A DNA stretch of 64,000 bases from Bdellovibrio bacteriovorus. Its GTDB lineage: Bacteria; Bdellovibrionota; Bdellovibrionia; Bdellovibrionales; Bdellovibrionaceae. Position 1 is the stretch's first letter. Each line of letters begins with the position of its first letter. Below are positions 53,340 to 63,084 of this stretch, in pieces. The notes beneath the pieces are model-generated. The model worked only from the letters and a program-made list of their open reading frames with translations. It was not told the origin of the DNA and did no database searches. The position numbers were made by a program, and so were the translations under genes. The stretch spans positions 299,380-363,379 of the forward strand of contig NZ_LUKF01000019.1 in NCBI RefSeq assembly GCF_001592755.1, written 5' to 3'.

Positions 53340-54983
53340 CTATCTGTAAGCCGCTTTCGTGATATCAAATCCGTAGCGTTGAACAGAGTCATCAGATGTG
53401 AAAACGATTTTTACGTATTCGCCATCAATAGTTGTCGAGAATGAGTCGTCATTTTTACCGCTCATATCCGCAACCTTCTTGCCATTCGCATCGAAGAATT
53501 CCACTTTGTCATAATCTCTTTCAGTGTCGAACTTAGAGAAGTACAAAGCGATTTGTTTTGCGCCTGGAACACGAACTTCAAACTCTTCTTTCGTTTTTTC
53601 TTTGTATGGATGAGCTGAAGAAATATTCACGGGAACTGTTTGCCAGTTGATCGGATCATTTGGATCTGGAGCAGGCAATGTATTCGTCAACATTGCATAC
53701 GCATTCACCATACCACCTTTGGATTTACCACGAAGACCTGCGATTGGTTTAGAAGTCGCGATAATTCTTTCTTTCATTTCAAGCGCTGTCAGGTTGGGCT
53801 CGTTAGAAGCCAATAGAACCGCCATACCAGAAACGTGTGGAGTCGCCATTGAAGTACCAGACCATGAATCGTATTTTCCACCAGTGATAGAAGATACGAT
53901 ATTCACACCCGGAGCACCTACGTGAACTTTTGTTTTACCGTAGTTAGAGAATGAAGCGATTTGTCCTCTGTTATCAACTGCCGCTACTGAAAGTACGTTT
54001 GGTACATCGTAAGTCGCAGGATAAGTAGGGCTTGCATCGTTGTTGTTTGATTCGTTACCAGCAGCTGCTACAAATAGCGCGCCCGCAGCGTTCGATCTTT
54101 CGATGGCTTGCTTCAAAGTTTCAGAGTAGCCACCGCCACCCCAAGAGTTTGACATGATTTTCGCACCCATTTTAGTTGCGTAGTCGATACCTTTAAGAGC
54201 GCCATCAAGGGAACCTGAACCACTTGCAGAAAGGAACTTGATACCCATGATACGAACGTTCCAAGCTACACCCACGATACCTTTACCGTCATCGCCTGTA
54301 CCACCAATAGTACCAGAGCAGTGTGAACCGTGACCGTGATCATCTAGTGGATTGCCCGTTGGAGCATTGGCATTTACGAAGTTTGCACCGTGGATATCAT
54401 CAACGATACCGTTTCCGTCATCGTCAACTCCCGGCTTACCATTCGCTTCAGCTTCGTTCGTCCACATGTTGCCAACTAGATCCGGGTGATTGTAGTCAAC
54501 ACCTGTATCGATAACCGCAACAACGACGTCTTTAGAGCCTGTTGTGATATCCCATGCTTGTTCCGCACCGATATCCACGCCTGCGATACCTGCGCGGCGT
54601 TCAGAATCTTGTTGTCCGCTATTTTTCAAGCCCCACAACTGACCCAACATAGGATCATTTGGAGTTTTGTTAATACGGTAGATGTAGTTTGGTTCTACGA
54701 TGTCTACGATTGGATTTTCAGAAAGGGATTTTACTACGTTTGATTGAATCTCAAACACCGGGCGTTTGATAACGACAATGTTTTGTCCCGGAATAGTGTC
54801 TTTAACATAGGACCCAAGTTGCGCGCTAAGAACATTGATCGAAGATTTCGCGGAAACAGAGTCTTTCAATTTAACAATGTACTCGCCTGGAACTGATTCT
54901 GCAGGTGCAGCAAACGCATTAGCACCAATAAGTAGTAAGCCTACCATGGCCGCTTTAGAGGCTCTTTCCATAAGCCTTTTCAT
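53340..54983 (-). CDS. Subtilisin-like serine protease with C-terminal beta domain
   Basis: This is a secreted S8 endopeptidase of 547 residues. A signal peptide (about 1-26) is followed by an I9-type propeptide (about 33-105). The catalytic domain has D159 (AVIDTGVDYNHPDL), H218 (HGHGSHCSG), the oxyanion Asn310 (AAAGNES) and S378 (GTSMATPH). A C-terminal jelly-roll-like domain (about 465-547; TERDYDKVEFFD) may bind substrate. The ATG at 54983 has AAGGAGGGG just upstream; 46 extra in-frame codons further upstream lack this. It is a likely prey-digesting enzyme. Confidence 0.94.
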   Translation of the reverse strand: MKRLMERASKAAMVGLLLIGANAFAAPAESVPGEYIVKLKDSVSAKSSINVLSAQLGSYVKDTIPGQNIVVIKRPVFEIQSNVVKSLSENPIVDIVEPNYIYRINKTPNDPMLGQLWGLKNSGQQDSERRAGIAGVDIGAEQAWDITTGSKDVVVAVIDTGVDYNHPDLVGNMWTNEAEANGKPGVDDDGNGIVDDIHGANFVNANAPTGNPLDDHGHGSHCSGTIGGTGDDGKGIVGVAWNVRIMGIKFLSASGSGSLDGALKGIDYATKMGAKIMSNSWGGGGYSETLKQAIERSNAAGALFVAAAGNESNNNDASPTYPATYDVPNVLSVAAVDNRGQIASFSNYGKTKVHVGAPGVNIVSSITGGKYDSWSGTSMATPHVSGMAVLLASNEPNLTALEMKERIIATSKPIAGLRGKSKGGMVNAYAMLTNTLPAPDPNDPINWQTVPVNISSAHPYKEKTKEEFEVRVPGAKQIALYFSKFDTERDYDKVEFFDANGKKVADMSGKNDDSFSTTIDGEYVKIVFTSDDSVQRYGFDITKAAYR

Positions 54984-55051
54984 AATCCCCTCCTTCATTG
55001 GGTGATTTTCAAACGAACGAACGAGGAAAAATTTTCCCTGAACGTGCCCAG

Positions 55052-55066
55052 TTCCAAAATGGTACC
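55052..55066 (-). promoter_or_regulatory. Motif shared with the S1 protease gene, copy at the subtilisin
   Basis: On the minus strand this reads GGTACCATTTTGGAA, 69 bases upstream of the subtilisin ATG. It differs from the S1 protease copy at one base within the 13-bp core. Confidence 0.4.
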
Positions 55067-55193
55067 AATGTGAAGGTGAGCTGGTTATTAAATTTTGTAG
55101 AGGAGAATTACTTGAGGCCAATTCTTAGCACTAGGTCGTGTTTTTCTCGACGAAGGCCGAGAAATTTTCTAGCCATTCTTCTATCAGACGAGA

Positions 55194-55442
55194 CTAAGAC
55201 ACGGCCTTTTTTCCGGACGTTGGTCGCGTTTCTTGCTCGATAAAATCAAAACTCAACTGTTGTGGAGATTTGAGTGTCGCGATTTTCTGTGGGTTTGCAG
55301 CGATCTCTTTTTTCTCTGACGGAGTTGTAACATTCACTCCATACGAAGCTTTCATAAGGTGTTTGATAAATGCTTCTTTGACACTGTCTGGAGCATCTTT
55401 GTTGAAACCTAACTCTTGCATCAAAACATCAATCTTCTTCAT
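55194..55442 (-). CDS. Small protein of unknown function
   Basis: The 82-residue basic, soluble protein has a helical N-terminus (MKKIDVLMQELGFNKDAPDSVKEAFIKHLMKAS) and a polar tail containing SPQQLSFDFIEQE. AAGGA lies 9 bases before the ATG. The phrase QLSFDF near the C-terminus recalls clamp-binding peptides (QL-S/D-LF), so interaction with DnaN is conceivable but unproven. I do not recognise the family. Confidence 0.65.
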   Translation of the reverse strand: MKKIDVLMQELGFNKDAPDSVKEAFIKHLMKASYGVNVTTPSEKKEIAANPQKIATLKSPQQLSFDFIEQETRPTSGKKAVS

Positions 55443-55574
55443 AAGCCAATCCTTGGTCTAGTTTCGGAAGTTTGTTGCGTTAGCTTTAGAAGAATTCAAA
55501 AAAGATGTGACGTCGAAGATGTCTCTGTATGAGACGACTTTCGATGCAGAGTTTAAAGGTTAAAATTTATAATA

Positions 55575-56327
55575 TTATTTTACACCGGCAGGATTTTTAG
55601 CACCGGATTTGCTTGTGCTGGCTTCGATTTCGCGAATTCTATCAGCAACGCCACGCGCCCATTTTGCACCGTTTTTAGAATCAAAGTGCAGTCCATCCGA
55701 AGTCGTTTTGATATCATTTTCACCGATACCGATTTCAGTGGTGCTGTCGATCACCTGACAACGAGGAGCTGCTTCGCTCCTGATGATTTCAATGACTCGA
55801 GTCAATCGCATATTTGATTTAAAATAGGGCTTTGAATTCGCTTTGTCTGTCCACGTGGGCGTGACCCAATAGCACTTGCCGTTGAATTTATTTTTATTCA
55901 ATGTTTCGGTGATTTGCTTTACTTGCGCTATCACAGTTTTGTCTGATTGCGCATTCGGTGTTTTATAATCAGCAAAATTATCACCCAGCTCAATGATGAC
56001 TCTTTGGGGTTTTTCTTCTTCTAAAAGATCCGACAATAAAGGTGCTGTGGCCTTCGTGCCGCCAGACACGGTTTTTTGCTTCTCATTTTTTCGATCAGCA
56101 AAACCGAAACTTAAAGTGCGCTTTGCCTCAGAAGGATCCGTAAATGAACGAGCCGTACCGCCGGCAAGCCCCACGGTGCGCACATTTTCCTGAGCAACCT
56201 CGTTGAAATATTTATGAAGATGTTCGCCAAAAGGTCCGACCACATGTGAATCACCTATGATAAGCGTTCCTGCTAGTGTGGGTGAGGAAAAGAACAGACA
56301 AGAAATTAATATAATGAACATCTTCAT
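55575..56327 (-). CDS. SGNH/GDSL-type secreted hydrolase
   Basis: From the ATG at 56327 the 250-residue protein has a signal peptide (residues 1-19) and then an SGNH fold: nucleophile S27 in IIGDSHV, block III ELGDNFAD (with Asn) near 113, and the DxxH pair in DGLHFD near 213. The family includes acyl- and acetylesterases that act on lipids or glycans. The frame is open to an ATG at 56411, but that start would bury the signal peptide and overlap the divergent gene. Confidence 0.82.
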   Translation of the reverse strand: MKMFIILISCLFFSSPTLAGTLIIGDSHVVGPFGEHLHKYFNEVAQENVRTVGLAGGTARSFTDPSEAKRTLSFGFADRKNEKQKTVSGGTKATAPLLSDLLEEEKPQRVIIELGDNFADYKTPNAQSDKTVIAQVKQITETLNKNKFNGKCYWVTPTWTDKANSKPYFKSNMRLTRVIEIIRSEAAPRCQVIDSTTEIGIGENDIKTTSDGLHFDSKNGAKWARGVADRIREIEASTSKSGAKNPAGVK

Positions 56328-56409
56328 GCTTTTAGGATGCCGCCGATTAAAAAGAAACACAAGAGAACGTCTTGCTGTATTAAAGATCATATCGGTGTAT
56401 CGTAAGAAC

Positions 56410-56955
56410 ATGATGGACTTTAAAAATATAGATACAAGTCGGGCGGCCTTATTGATGATGCATTTTCAAGCGGATGTATTTGCCGCATTGGCGGGACATT
56501 TGCCGCCAGATATGCTTGATCGCGCCAACGCCCTGATTAAAGCGTGGCGCACGACAGGACGTCCTGTGATCTTTGCTAACTTTGCACTGGGTCCTCATTA
56601 CGAGTCGGTGACTGAAAAGAACATGCTGACAATGAATATTCAAAAGATGGGATTGTTTCGCGAGCCCACTCCTGTCGCCGGGCTTGATGTAAAGCCAAAC
56701 GATGGGCATTACGCTTGTCCACGAGCGAGTGTCTTTCATTCTACAAAGTTGGATCAGGATCTGCGAGCTCAAGGAATTGATACACTAGTCATGGCAGGCA
56801 TCGCGAGTAGTGGAGTGCTTTTCTCCAGCGTAGCTTGGGCCAGCGATGCTGATTACCGTCTCTATCTTGTGCAAGATTGTTGTTACGATCCAGACACGCT
56901 AGCTCACGAGGCGTTGTTCCGAACGAGCTTTGCTACTCGGACAACTATTATTTAA
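56410..56955 (+). CDS. Isochorismatase-like protein with altered catalytic triad
   Basis: The 181-residue cytoplasmic protein has the isochorismatase fold. The strand ALLMMHFQADVF carries the usual Asp near 22, and LVMAGIASSGVLFSSVAWASDADY near 132 is the second core segment. The family's Lys aligns with a Cys (ACPRASVF) and its nucleophilic Cys with a Val (SSGVLFS), so the usual hydrolase chemistry is unlikely. ATGs at 56410 and 56413 are both possible; the frame upstream overlaps the divergent SGNH gene and is not family-like. A terminator follows. Confidence 0.8.
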   Translation: MMDFKNIDTSRAALLMMHFQADVFAALAGHLPPDMLDRANALIKAWRTTGRPVIFANFALGPHYESVTEKNMLTMNIQKMGLFREPTPVAGLDVKPNDGHYACPRASVFHSTKLDQDLRAQGIDTLVMAGIASSGVLFSSVAWASDADYRLYLVQDCCYDPDTLAHEALFRTSFATRTTII

Positions 56956-57003
56956 GTCGTTTCATTTTTCTGTGGAGATCCTCAACGCGTCTTTACCTAA
57001 AAC

Positions 57004-57036
57004 AAAAAAAGGGAGTCTTGTGACTCCCTTTTTTTA
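57004..57036 (+). terminator. Bidirectional terminator before sdhB
   Basis: GGGAGTC pairs with GACTCCC over TTGT, between A7 and T7 tracts. It serves the isochorismatase-like gene and the convergent sdhCAB operon, and its stem matches that at 18801-18818. Confidence 0.9.
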
Positions 57037-57053
57037 TAGTTTTTAATTAATAA

Positions 57054-57842
57054 CTAGCCTGCGCCGCCATCACTGTGTTTTTCACGCTTCGTCGCGTTTG
57101 CCACAAGGAATTCACGATTCATGCGAGAGATATTTGTCAATTGGATGTCCTTAGGACAAGCCGCCTCACATGCTCCCGTCGTTGTACAAGCGCCGAAACC
57201 TTCCGCATCCATTGCAGCGACCATGCGAATCGCACGCTCTTTTCTTTCAACCTGACCTTGCGGAAGCAAAGCCATGTGAGAAATTTTTGCTGAAGTGAAT
57301 AGTGCGGCTGAAGCGTTCTTACAAGCTGCTACACAAGCTCCGCATTGGATGCAAGTCGCAGAAGACATAGCCTCATCAGCGTCTGCTTTCGGAACTAAGA
57401 TAGCGTTCGCATCAACTGCATTGCCCGCATTCTGACTAATGTAACCACCTGCAGAGATAATTCTATCCATCGCAGAACGATTCACCATCAAGTCTTTAAT
57501 AACTGGGAAAGCTTGTGCACGGAAAGGTTCGATCGTTAAAGTCGCGCCGTCCGTGAAATTTCTCATGTGCAGTTGGCACACAGTTGTTGATTTCATTGGA
57601 CCGTGAGCTTCACCGTCGATCACAAAACCACACGCGCCACAGATACCTTCACGGCAGTCGTGGTCAAACGCGATAGGTTCGTCACCTTTACCTACAAGCT
57701 CTTCATTCACAGCATCCAGCATCTCAAGGAAAGAAGCGTCTTCGGACACATTCTTAGCTTGCAGATCCACGAAGCCACCTTGGTCTTTAGGACCTTTTTG
57801 TCTCCACACTCTTAAAGTCAGATTCAATGTTTTTCCAGCCAT
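57054..57842 (-). CDS. sdhB: Succinate dehydrogenase / fumarate reductase iron-sulfur subunit
   Basis: The subunit passes electrons from SdhA to the membrane quinone site. The 2Fe-2S motif is [11 protein letters not shown] near 63-73. The 4Fe-4S and 3Fe-4S ligands are [11 protein letters not shown] near 161-171 and [12 protein letters not shown] near 211-222. At 262 residues it has the longer B-type form. It is last in the sdhC-sdhA-sdhB operon, 10 bp after sdhA. Confidence 0.95.
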   Translation of the reverse strand: MAGKTLNLTLRVWRQKGPKDQGGFVDLQAKNVSEDASFLEMLDAVNEELVGKGDEPIAFDHDCREGICGACGFVIDGEAHGPMKSTTVCQLHMRNFTDGATLTIEPFRAQAFPVIKDLMVNRSAMDRIISAGGYISQNAGNAVDANAILVPKADADEAMSSATCIQCGACVAACKNASAALFTSAKISHMALLPQGQVERKERAIRMVAAMDAEGFGACTTTGACEAACPKDIQLTNISRMNREFLVANATKREKHSDGGAG

Positions 57843-57852
57843 GTTACGCCTC

Positions 57853-59769
57853 TTATTTATAGCTACGAGTTGCTAGATGTACGTTTTCAAATTTCAATTC
57901 TTCAGTGTGGCGCACAGAGGCTTTGTTTTCGCCTGTGTATTCCCACGCAGCCACGTGACAGAAGTTCGCGTCGTCACGTTTTGCTTCACCGTCAACTTGG
58001 TATTCTTCACGGAAGTGACCGCCGCAAGACTCTTTACGCTCCAAAGCATCACGACACATCAACTCGCCAAGTTCCATGAAGTCTGCAACACGTCCTGCTT
58101 TTTCAAGTTCAACGTTCAGATAGTTTGCATCACCAGGGATGCGCACGTTTTGCCAGAATTCCTCACGCAATTTTGGAATCTCCTGAAGAGCTTTTTTAAG
58201 ACCTTCTTCGTTACGACCCATGCCACAGTATTCCCACATGATATTGCCTAGCTCTTTATGGAAGCTATCAACTGTGCGGTTGCCTTTGATGTTCATAAGC
58301 TTAGAGATCTCTTGTTTCACGCCGTGTTCAGCCGCTTTGAAGGCGTCATTTGTCGTCGAAACTTTTTCAAGCTTCGTAGATCCAAGATAGTTACCCAAAG
58401 TGTATGGAAGAACGAAGTAACCGTCTGCCAAACCTTGCATCAATGCAGAAGCACCCAAGCGGTTCGCACCGTGGTCAGAGAAGTTAGCTTCACCCGCGAC
58501 GAACAAGCCTGGAATTGTTGATTCCAAGTTGTAATCCACCCACAAGCCACCCATTGTGTAGTGAGGAGCAGGGTAGATCATCATCGGTTGTTTGTATGGA
58601 TTTTGACCTGTGATCTTTTCGTACATCTCAAACAAGTTGCCGTAACGTTCAGAGATTTTTTCTTCTCCTAAACGTTTGATCGAATCAGCGAAATCAAGAT
58701 AAACCGCTTTTCCTGATTCGTTCACACCGCGACCTTCATCACAGCGATATTTCGCCTGACGAGAAGCCACGTCACGAGGAGCCAAGTTACCGAATGAAGG
58801 GTAAACGCGCTCTAGATAGTAATCGCGTTCGTTTTCTGGGATGTCGTTAGGATGACGTTTGTCACCAACGGCTTTTGGAACCCAAACGCGACCATCGTTA
58901 CGAAGAGACTCAGACATCAAAGTTAGTTTTGATTGGTTTTCTCCGTGAACCGGGATGCACGTTGGATGGATTTGTGTGTAACAAGGATTGGCGAAGTAAG
59001 CACCACGTTTGTGGGCTTTCCAAGCCGCCGTCACGGCACAAGCCATCGCGTTTGTTGAAAGGAAGAAGACGTTTGAGTAACCACCACTTGCGATAACAAC
59101 CGCATCGGCCTCATGAGACTCAATTTCGCCTGTGATCAAGTTACGTACGATGATGCCGCGGGCTTTTCCATCAACGATAACAAGGTCCAACATTTCACGA
59201 CGAGTGCGAAGCTCAACTGTGCCTGCATCAACTTGTCTCATCATCTCTGAGTACGCACCCAAAAGAAGCTGTTGTCCTGTCTGACCGCGAGCATAGAATG
59301 TACGAGACACTTGCGCGCCACCGAAAGAACGGTTCGCCAAAGTACCACCGTACTCACGTGCAAATGGAACACCTTGCGCCACCATTTGGTCGATGATGTT
59401 CGCCGACACTTCCGCTAGACGATAAACGTTAGCTTCACGCGCGCGGAAGTCGCCGCCTTTAACCGTGTCGTAGAAAAGACGGTAAGTAGAGTCACCATCA
59501 TTTTGATAGTTTTTCGCGGCATTGATACCACCTTGAGCAGCCACAGAGTGGGCACGACGAGGAGATTCATGCACGCAGAACGCTTTTACTTTGTATCCAA
59601 GTTCACCCAAAGATGCGGCTGCAGATGCACCCGCAAGACCTGTTCCGACAACGATGATAGAGTGTTTTCTTTTGTTGGCAGGATTAACTAGTTTGTAATC
59701 GAACTTCGATTTGGTCCATTTGTCTTCAATAGAGCCACTAGGAATTTTGCTATCTAATTTGTTAGCCAT
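57853..59769 (-). CDS. sdhA: Succinate dehydrogenase / fumarate reductase flavoprotein subunit
   Basis: The catalytic subunit binds FAD covalently and oxidises succinate. The dinucleotide motif [17 protein letters not shown] is near 42-58. The histidine that carries FAD is in [14 protein letters not shown] near 72-85. [15 protein letters not shown] near 441 belongs to the active-site region. At 638 residues it matches the B-type enzymes of Bacillus and epsilonproteobacteria. Confidence 0.96.
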   Translation of the reverse strand: MANKLDSKIPSGSIEDKWTKSKFDYKLVNPANKRKHSIIVVGTGLAGASAAASLGELGYKVKAFCVHESPRRAHSVAAQGGINAAKNYQNDGDSTYRLFYDTVKGGDFRAREANVYRLAEVSANIIDQMVAQGVPFAREYGGTLANRSFGGAQVSRTFYARGQTGQQLLLGAYSEMMRQVDAGTVELRTRREMLDLVIVDGKARGIIVRNLITGEIESHEADAVVIASGGYSNVFFLSTNAMACAVTAAWKAHKRGAYFANPCYTQIHPTCIPVHGENQSKLTLMSESLRNDGRVWVPKAVGDKRHPNDIPENERDYYLERVYPSFGNLAPRDVASRQAKYRCDEGRGVNESGKAVYLDFADSIKRLGEEKISERYGNLFEMYEKITGQNPYKQPMMIYPAPHYTMGGLWVDYNLESTIPGLFVAGEANFSDHGANRLGASALMQGLADGYFVLPYTLGNYLGSTKLEKVSTTNDAFKAAEHGVKQEISKLMNIKGNRTVDSFHKELGNIMWEYCGMGRNEEGLKKALQEIPKLREEFWQNVRIPGDANYLNVELEKAGRVADFMELGELMCRDALERKESCGGHFREEYQVDGEAKRDDANFCHVAAWEYTGENKASVRHTEELKFENVHLATRSYK

Positions 59770-59780
59770 TTATCTGCTCC

Positions 59781-60440
59781 TTAGTGTGCAAACACGAAAA
59801 GGTAAAGTGGTTGAGCGATAAAACCTAAAGCCACGATGATGCCGTATGTGTAGCTTAGTTTTTTCCAAAGACCGCGGTAAGAACCTTCCATCAATCCCAA
59901 AGATTGGAACGAAGAGCCCACGCCGTGACTTAAGTGGAAGCCAAGAAGAATCAAAGCCACCACATACCAGATCACGTAGCCTGGCATTTGAAAAACTTCT
60001 TCCATCAGTCGTGCAAGGTCACGCATCACAACGCCATTCACTGTTGTTTCATAGTGAGTGCCGTATTTGAAAGTGATCAAGTGGAGAATGATGAAGACCA
60101 GGATTAATGAGCCTTGAATCGCCATTGTGCGAGAAGCAAGACTCACTCGTTTTTCACCTGATGCAGCCACAGCATAGCGCGATGATTTGGCCGCTCTATT
60201 TTGTGCCGTCAAAGAAAACGCCATAAATACGTGAGTGAACAAGGCTAAAAGCAAAATTGCTTCTGCAACGTAAAGTAAGTTGCCGCTTGTGATCGCGTGT
60301 CCGTAAGCATTGTATGCATCGTGACTGACGAAGATTAATAAGTTTCCGGCCATGTGAGCGAGTACAAAACCTGCCCATACTAGACCAGAGATTCCCATTA
60401 TGTATTTTTTCCCGACGGTTGAACCGAGAAATCCAGACAT
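59781..60440 (-). CDS. sdhC: Succinate dehydrogenase cytochrome b subunit, B-type
   Basis: This single membrane anchor has five helices and binds two haems. Histidines sit in helix positions such as LAHMAGNLL near 27-35, LFTHVFMAF near 68, ILHLITFKYG near 118 and HLSHGVGSSF near 166. Length 219 is right for the B-type subunit; no separate SdhD is present. AAGGGG lies upstream. It is first in the operon and divergent from etfB. Confidence 0.93.
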   Translation of the reverse strand: MSGFLGSTVGKKYIMGISGLVWAGFVLAHMAGNLLIFVSHDAYNAYGHAITSGNLLYVAEAILLLALFTHVFMAFSLTAQNRAAKSSRYAVAASGEKRVSLASRTMAIQGSLILVFIILHLITFKYGTHYETTVNGVVMRDLARLMEEVFQMPGYVIWYVVALILLGFHLSHGVGSSFQSLGLMEGSYRGLWKKLSYTYGIIVALGFIAQPLYLFVFAH

Positions 60441-60623
60441 GGTGAAAAACCCCTTGTGTTATTACATTGTATTTTCTCAATAAGTTTACAATTGAACTTA
60501 CTCCTCGGGGGCTGGATTTGTCTATGACACCCGTCATGTATCGCGACACGTTAAATATGGAATTTAGTTTTGCCTTTCCTAGACTTGCGATAGAACAAAA
60601 CCTCTAAAATACGGGGTAAAAAC

Positions 60624-61397
60624 ATGAAGATTTTTGTGTGTATCAAGCAGGTGCCCGACACCGAAACAAAGATTAAAATCACTCCCGACCAAAACGGAAT
60701 CGATACGGCGGGAATTAAATGGGTTTTGAACCCTTATGACGAGTATGCAGTTGAAGAAGCTGTGAAACTTCGCGATGCCAATGCTGGCTCCCAAGTATGG
60801 GTTCTAAGCGTAGGTTCTAAGACTCGCGTCATTGAATCTCTAAGAACAGCTTTGGCAATGGGTGCTGACGAAGCGATCGTTGTAAATGCTGAAAATCTAG
60901 ACAATTTTTCTACAGCTAAGGCTTTGGCCGAAGTTATCAAAGCTGAGGGCGGCGCTAAAGTTATCTTCTCCGGTAAATTGGCGATCGATGACAATGCCTC
61001 TTCAGTCAGCCAAATGCTTGCTGAGTTCTTGAATGTTCCTCACACAACTGTGGTATCGAAGTTTGCTTTCAACGGTGAAAACGTTGTTGTTGAGCGCGAT
61101 ATCGAAGGTGGAGCAAAAGAAGTTGTACAAATGATGACTCCCGCAGTTGTCGGAGCGAACAAAGGTCTTAATATGCCTCGCTACGCAAGTCTTCCAGGCA
61201 TCATGAAGGCGAAGAAAAAAGTGATCAAAGAGATTGAATTTGCTTCTTTGAACATTCCTGCTTCGGACATCAAAGTTAAATACTCTGGCTTCGCACTTCC
61301 TGCTGAAAAGCCGCCAGTAAAAATGCTAGCGGGCGATTCTTCAGCGCAAGCTTCTGAACTAGTTAAACTTCTTCGCGATGAAGCGAAAGTTCTATAG
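60624..61397 (+). CDS. etfB: Electron transfer flavoprotein subunit beta
   Basis: This soluble subunit binds AMP and carries electrons from acyl-CoA dehydrogenases. The start MKIFVCIKQVPDTETKIKI is typical, with NPYDEYAVEEA near 38-48 and FSGKLAIDDN near 114-123. Length 257 is normal. A GGGG site precedes the ATG. etfA follows after 9 bp. Confidence 0.95.
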   Translation: MKIFVCIKQVPDTETKIKITPDQNGIDTAGIKWVLNPYDEYAVEEAVKLRDANAGSQVWVLSVGSKTRVIESLRTALAMGADEAIVVNAENLDNFSTAKALAEVIKAEGGAKVIFSGKLAIDDNASSVSQMLAEFLNVPHTTVVSKFAFNGENVVVERDIEGGAKEVVQMMTPAVVGANKGLNMPRYASLPGIMKAKKKVIKEIEFASLNIPASDIKVKYSGFALPAEKPPVKMLAGDSSAQASELVKLLRDEAKVL

Positions 61398-61406
61398 AGG
61401 TAAATC

Positions 61407-62375
61407 ATGGGAAAAGTATTAGTTTTTGCTGAACAATCTCACGGAAATCTAAAACGCAGCTCTATTGAACTTCTTCAAGCAGCGGCTAAATCTGGAAACA
61501 CTGTTGTTGCAGTGGTTTTCGGTTCTCACGCAGGTGATGTTACAGCTGCGGCCGCTCAAAATGGCGCGAACGAAGTTCACGTTGTTAAAGACGCTTCTTT
61601 GGATTCATACAATCCAGAGCTTTTCACAGCAAACATCGTGTCTGTTGTTGAAAAAGTTCAACCTTCCATCCTTCTTGCTTCTGCTTCTTCCACAGGTCGT
61701 GACTTGTTCCCACGTGTGGCAGCTCGTTTGAACACGGGGATTGCAAGTGATTGTACAGAGCTTAATATCTCTGGCGATAACGTCACAGCGACAAAACCAA
61801 TGTACTCTGGAAAATGTTTTGCTAAAGCCAACTTTGAAAACAGCTCTGTAAAGATTGTTTTGATGCGTGCAAATCAACTTCCGGTGGCGGCGGCAGACAC
61901 TTCTAAATCTGCAAACGTTGTTGAACAAGCGGCTGTAAAACCAGACCTTAAAACTTTGATCAAAGAGATCGTTAAAGGCGCTAGTGAAAAGCTTGATTTG
62001 ACGGAAGCAAACATCATCGTGAGTGGCGGACGCGGCCTAAAAGACGCAGCGAACTTCAAAGTTCTTCATGATCTTGCGGACGTTCTTGGCGCGACAGTAG
62101 GTGCTTCACGTGCCGTAGTTGATGCGGGCTGGGTTGGTCACGGCATGCAAGTAGGACAAACTGGTAAAACAGTAGCTCCCACTTTGTACATCGCGGTGGG
62201 TATCTCGGGCGCGATTCAACACTTGGCAGGTATGAGTGGTTCTAAAGTTATCGTTGCTATCAACAACGATGCAAACGCTCCGATCTTCCAAAAGGCGACT
62301 TACGGTATCGTGGGTGATGCTCTTGAAATCGTTCCGAAACTCACTGAAGAGTTTAAAAAGGCTCTTCACCACTAA
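61407..62375 (+). CDS. etfA: Electron transfer flavoprotein subunit alpha
   Basis: This FAD-binding subunit pairs with EtfB. The N-terminal domain starts VLVFAEQSHGNLKRSS. The FAD-binding C-terminal domain has SGGRGLKDAANF near 207, DAGWVGHGMQVGQTGK near 237-252 and YIAVGISGAIQH near 258-269. Length 322 is normal. AGAGG precedes the ATG. It works in fatty-acid and amino-acid oxidation, which suits a predator feeding on prey lipids and protein. Confidence 0.96.
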   Translation: MGKVLVFAEQSHGNLKRSSIELLQAAAKSGNTVVAVVFGSHAGDVTAAAAQNGANEVHVVKDASLDSYNPELFTANIVSVVEKVQPSILLASASSTGRDLFPRVAARLNTGIASDCTELNISGDNVTATKPMYSGKCFAKANFENSSVKIVLMRANQLPVAAADTSKSANVVEQAAVKPDLKTLIKEIVKGASEKLDLTEANIIVSGGRGLKDAANFKVLHDLADVLGATVGASRAVVDAGWVGHGMQVGQTGKTVAPTLYIAVGISGAIQHLAGMSGSKVIVAINNDANAPIFQKATYGIVGDALEIVPKLTEEFKKALHH

Positions 62376-62377
62376 TC

Positions 62378-63031
62378 GTGTTTAGAAAATACATTCTTCC
62401 GATTATTGTATTTGTTTTCTACCGAACCCTCTCATGGACATGGAGGGTTCGGCTTATCGAACCAGATTCCCTAAAAAATTCCTTAGAAACTCAGAACCCT
62501 GTGGTGCTAGCGCATTGGCATGGTGATGAACTCGCTCTTTTATCCATCGTAAAACGCTATCGCATCGCTACCATTGCCTCACAATCCAAAGACGGAGAGT
62601 TGATGGCAACAGTTTTAAAATGGTTGGGCGCAAAAACCAGCCGAGGCTCTTCCACGCGCGGTGGAGTGCAGGCCCTTAAAGGTCTTTTGCGTTTAATAAA
62701 AGACGGGGGAAATTGCAGCTTTGCAGTAGATGGCCCTAAGGGTCCGTTACACAAAGTGAAGCCCGGAGTTTTTGAAATCTCACGCATGATTTCTGGTCCG
62801 ATTTACGCGGCGGGAGTTGCGTGTGATCGTGCGATTCATTTTCCAAAATCTTGGAACAAAACTTTTCTTCCAAAACCCTTCGCAAAAGTGATCATCTACT
62901 GGGTCGGACCGATGACGGCGATCTCTCGTGAAGTCGATCCAAGAAACCCAGACCTTGCTCTAGAGTTAGAGGGGCTTTTGCACCACGCGAGACAGCAAGC
63001 TCTTAAATTCATTGCGGATAATGATGCCTAG
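62378..63031 (+). CDS. DUF374 lysophospholipid/lipid A-type acyltransferase
   Basis: The 217-residue protein belongs to the LPLAT superfamily, DUF374 branch. The catalytic HxxxxD appears as HWHGDE near 46-51. The glycerol-binding segment is SRGSSTRGG near 88-96, and FAVDGPKGPLHKVKPG near 115-130 is the family hallmark. One N-terminal hydrophobic anchor is present. It probably acylates a lipid at the inner-membrane face. The GTG starts 2 bases after the etfA stop, so translation is likely coupled. Confidence 0.9.
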   Translation: MFRKYILPIIVFVFYRTLSWTWRVRLIEPDSLKNSLETQNPVVLAHWHGDELALLSIVKRYRIATIASQSKDGELMATVLKWLGAKTSRGSSTRGGVQALKGLLRLIKDGGNCSFAVDGPKGPLHKVKPGVFEISRMISGPIYAAGVACDRAIHFPKSWNKTFLPKPFAKVIIYWVGPMTAISREVDPRNPDLALELEGLLHHARQQALKFIADNDA

Positions 63032-63084
63032 TGCTAGCGTTTTAGGGTGACTTGTCTTCAACTTTTTAAAGGGACTTTTAAAGT

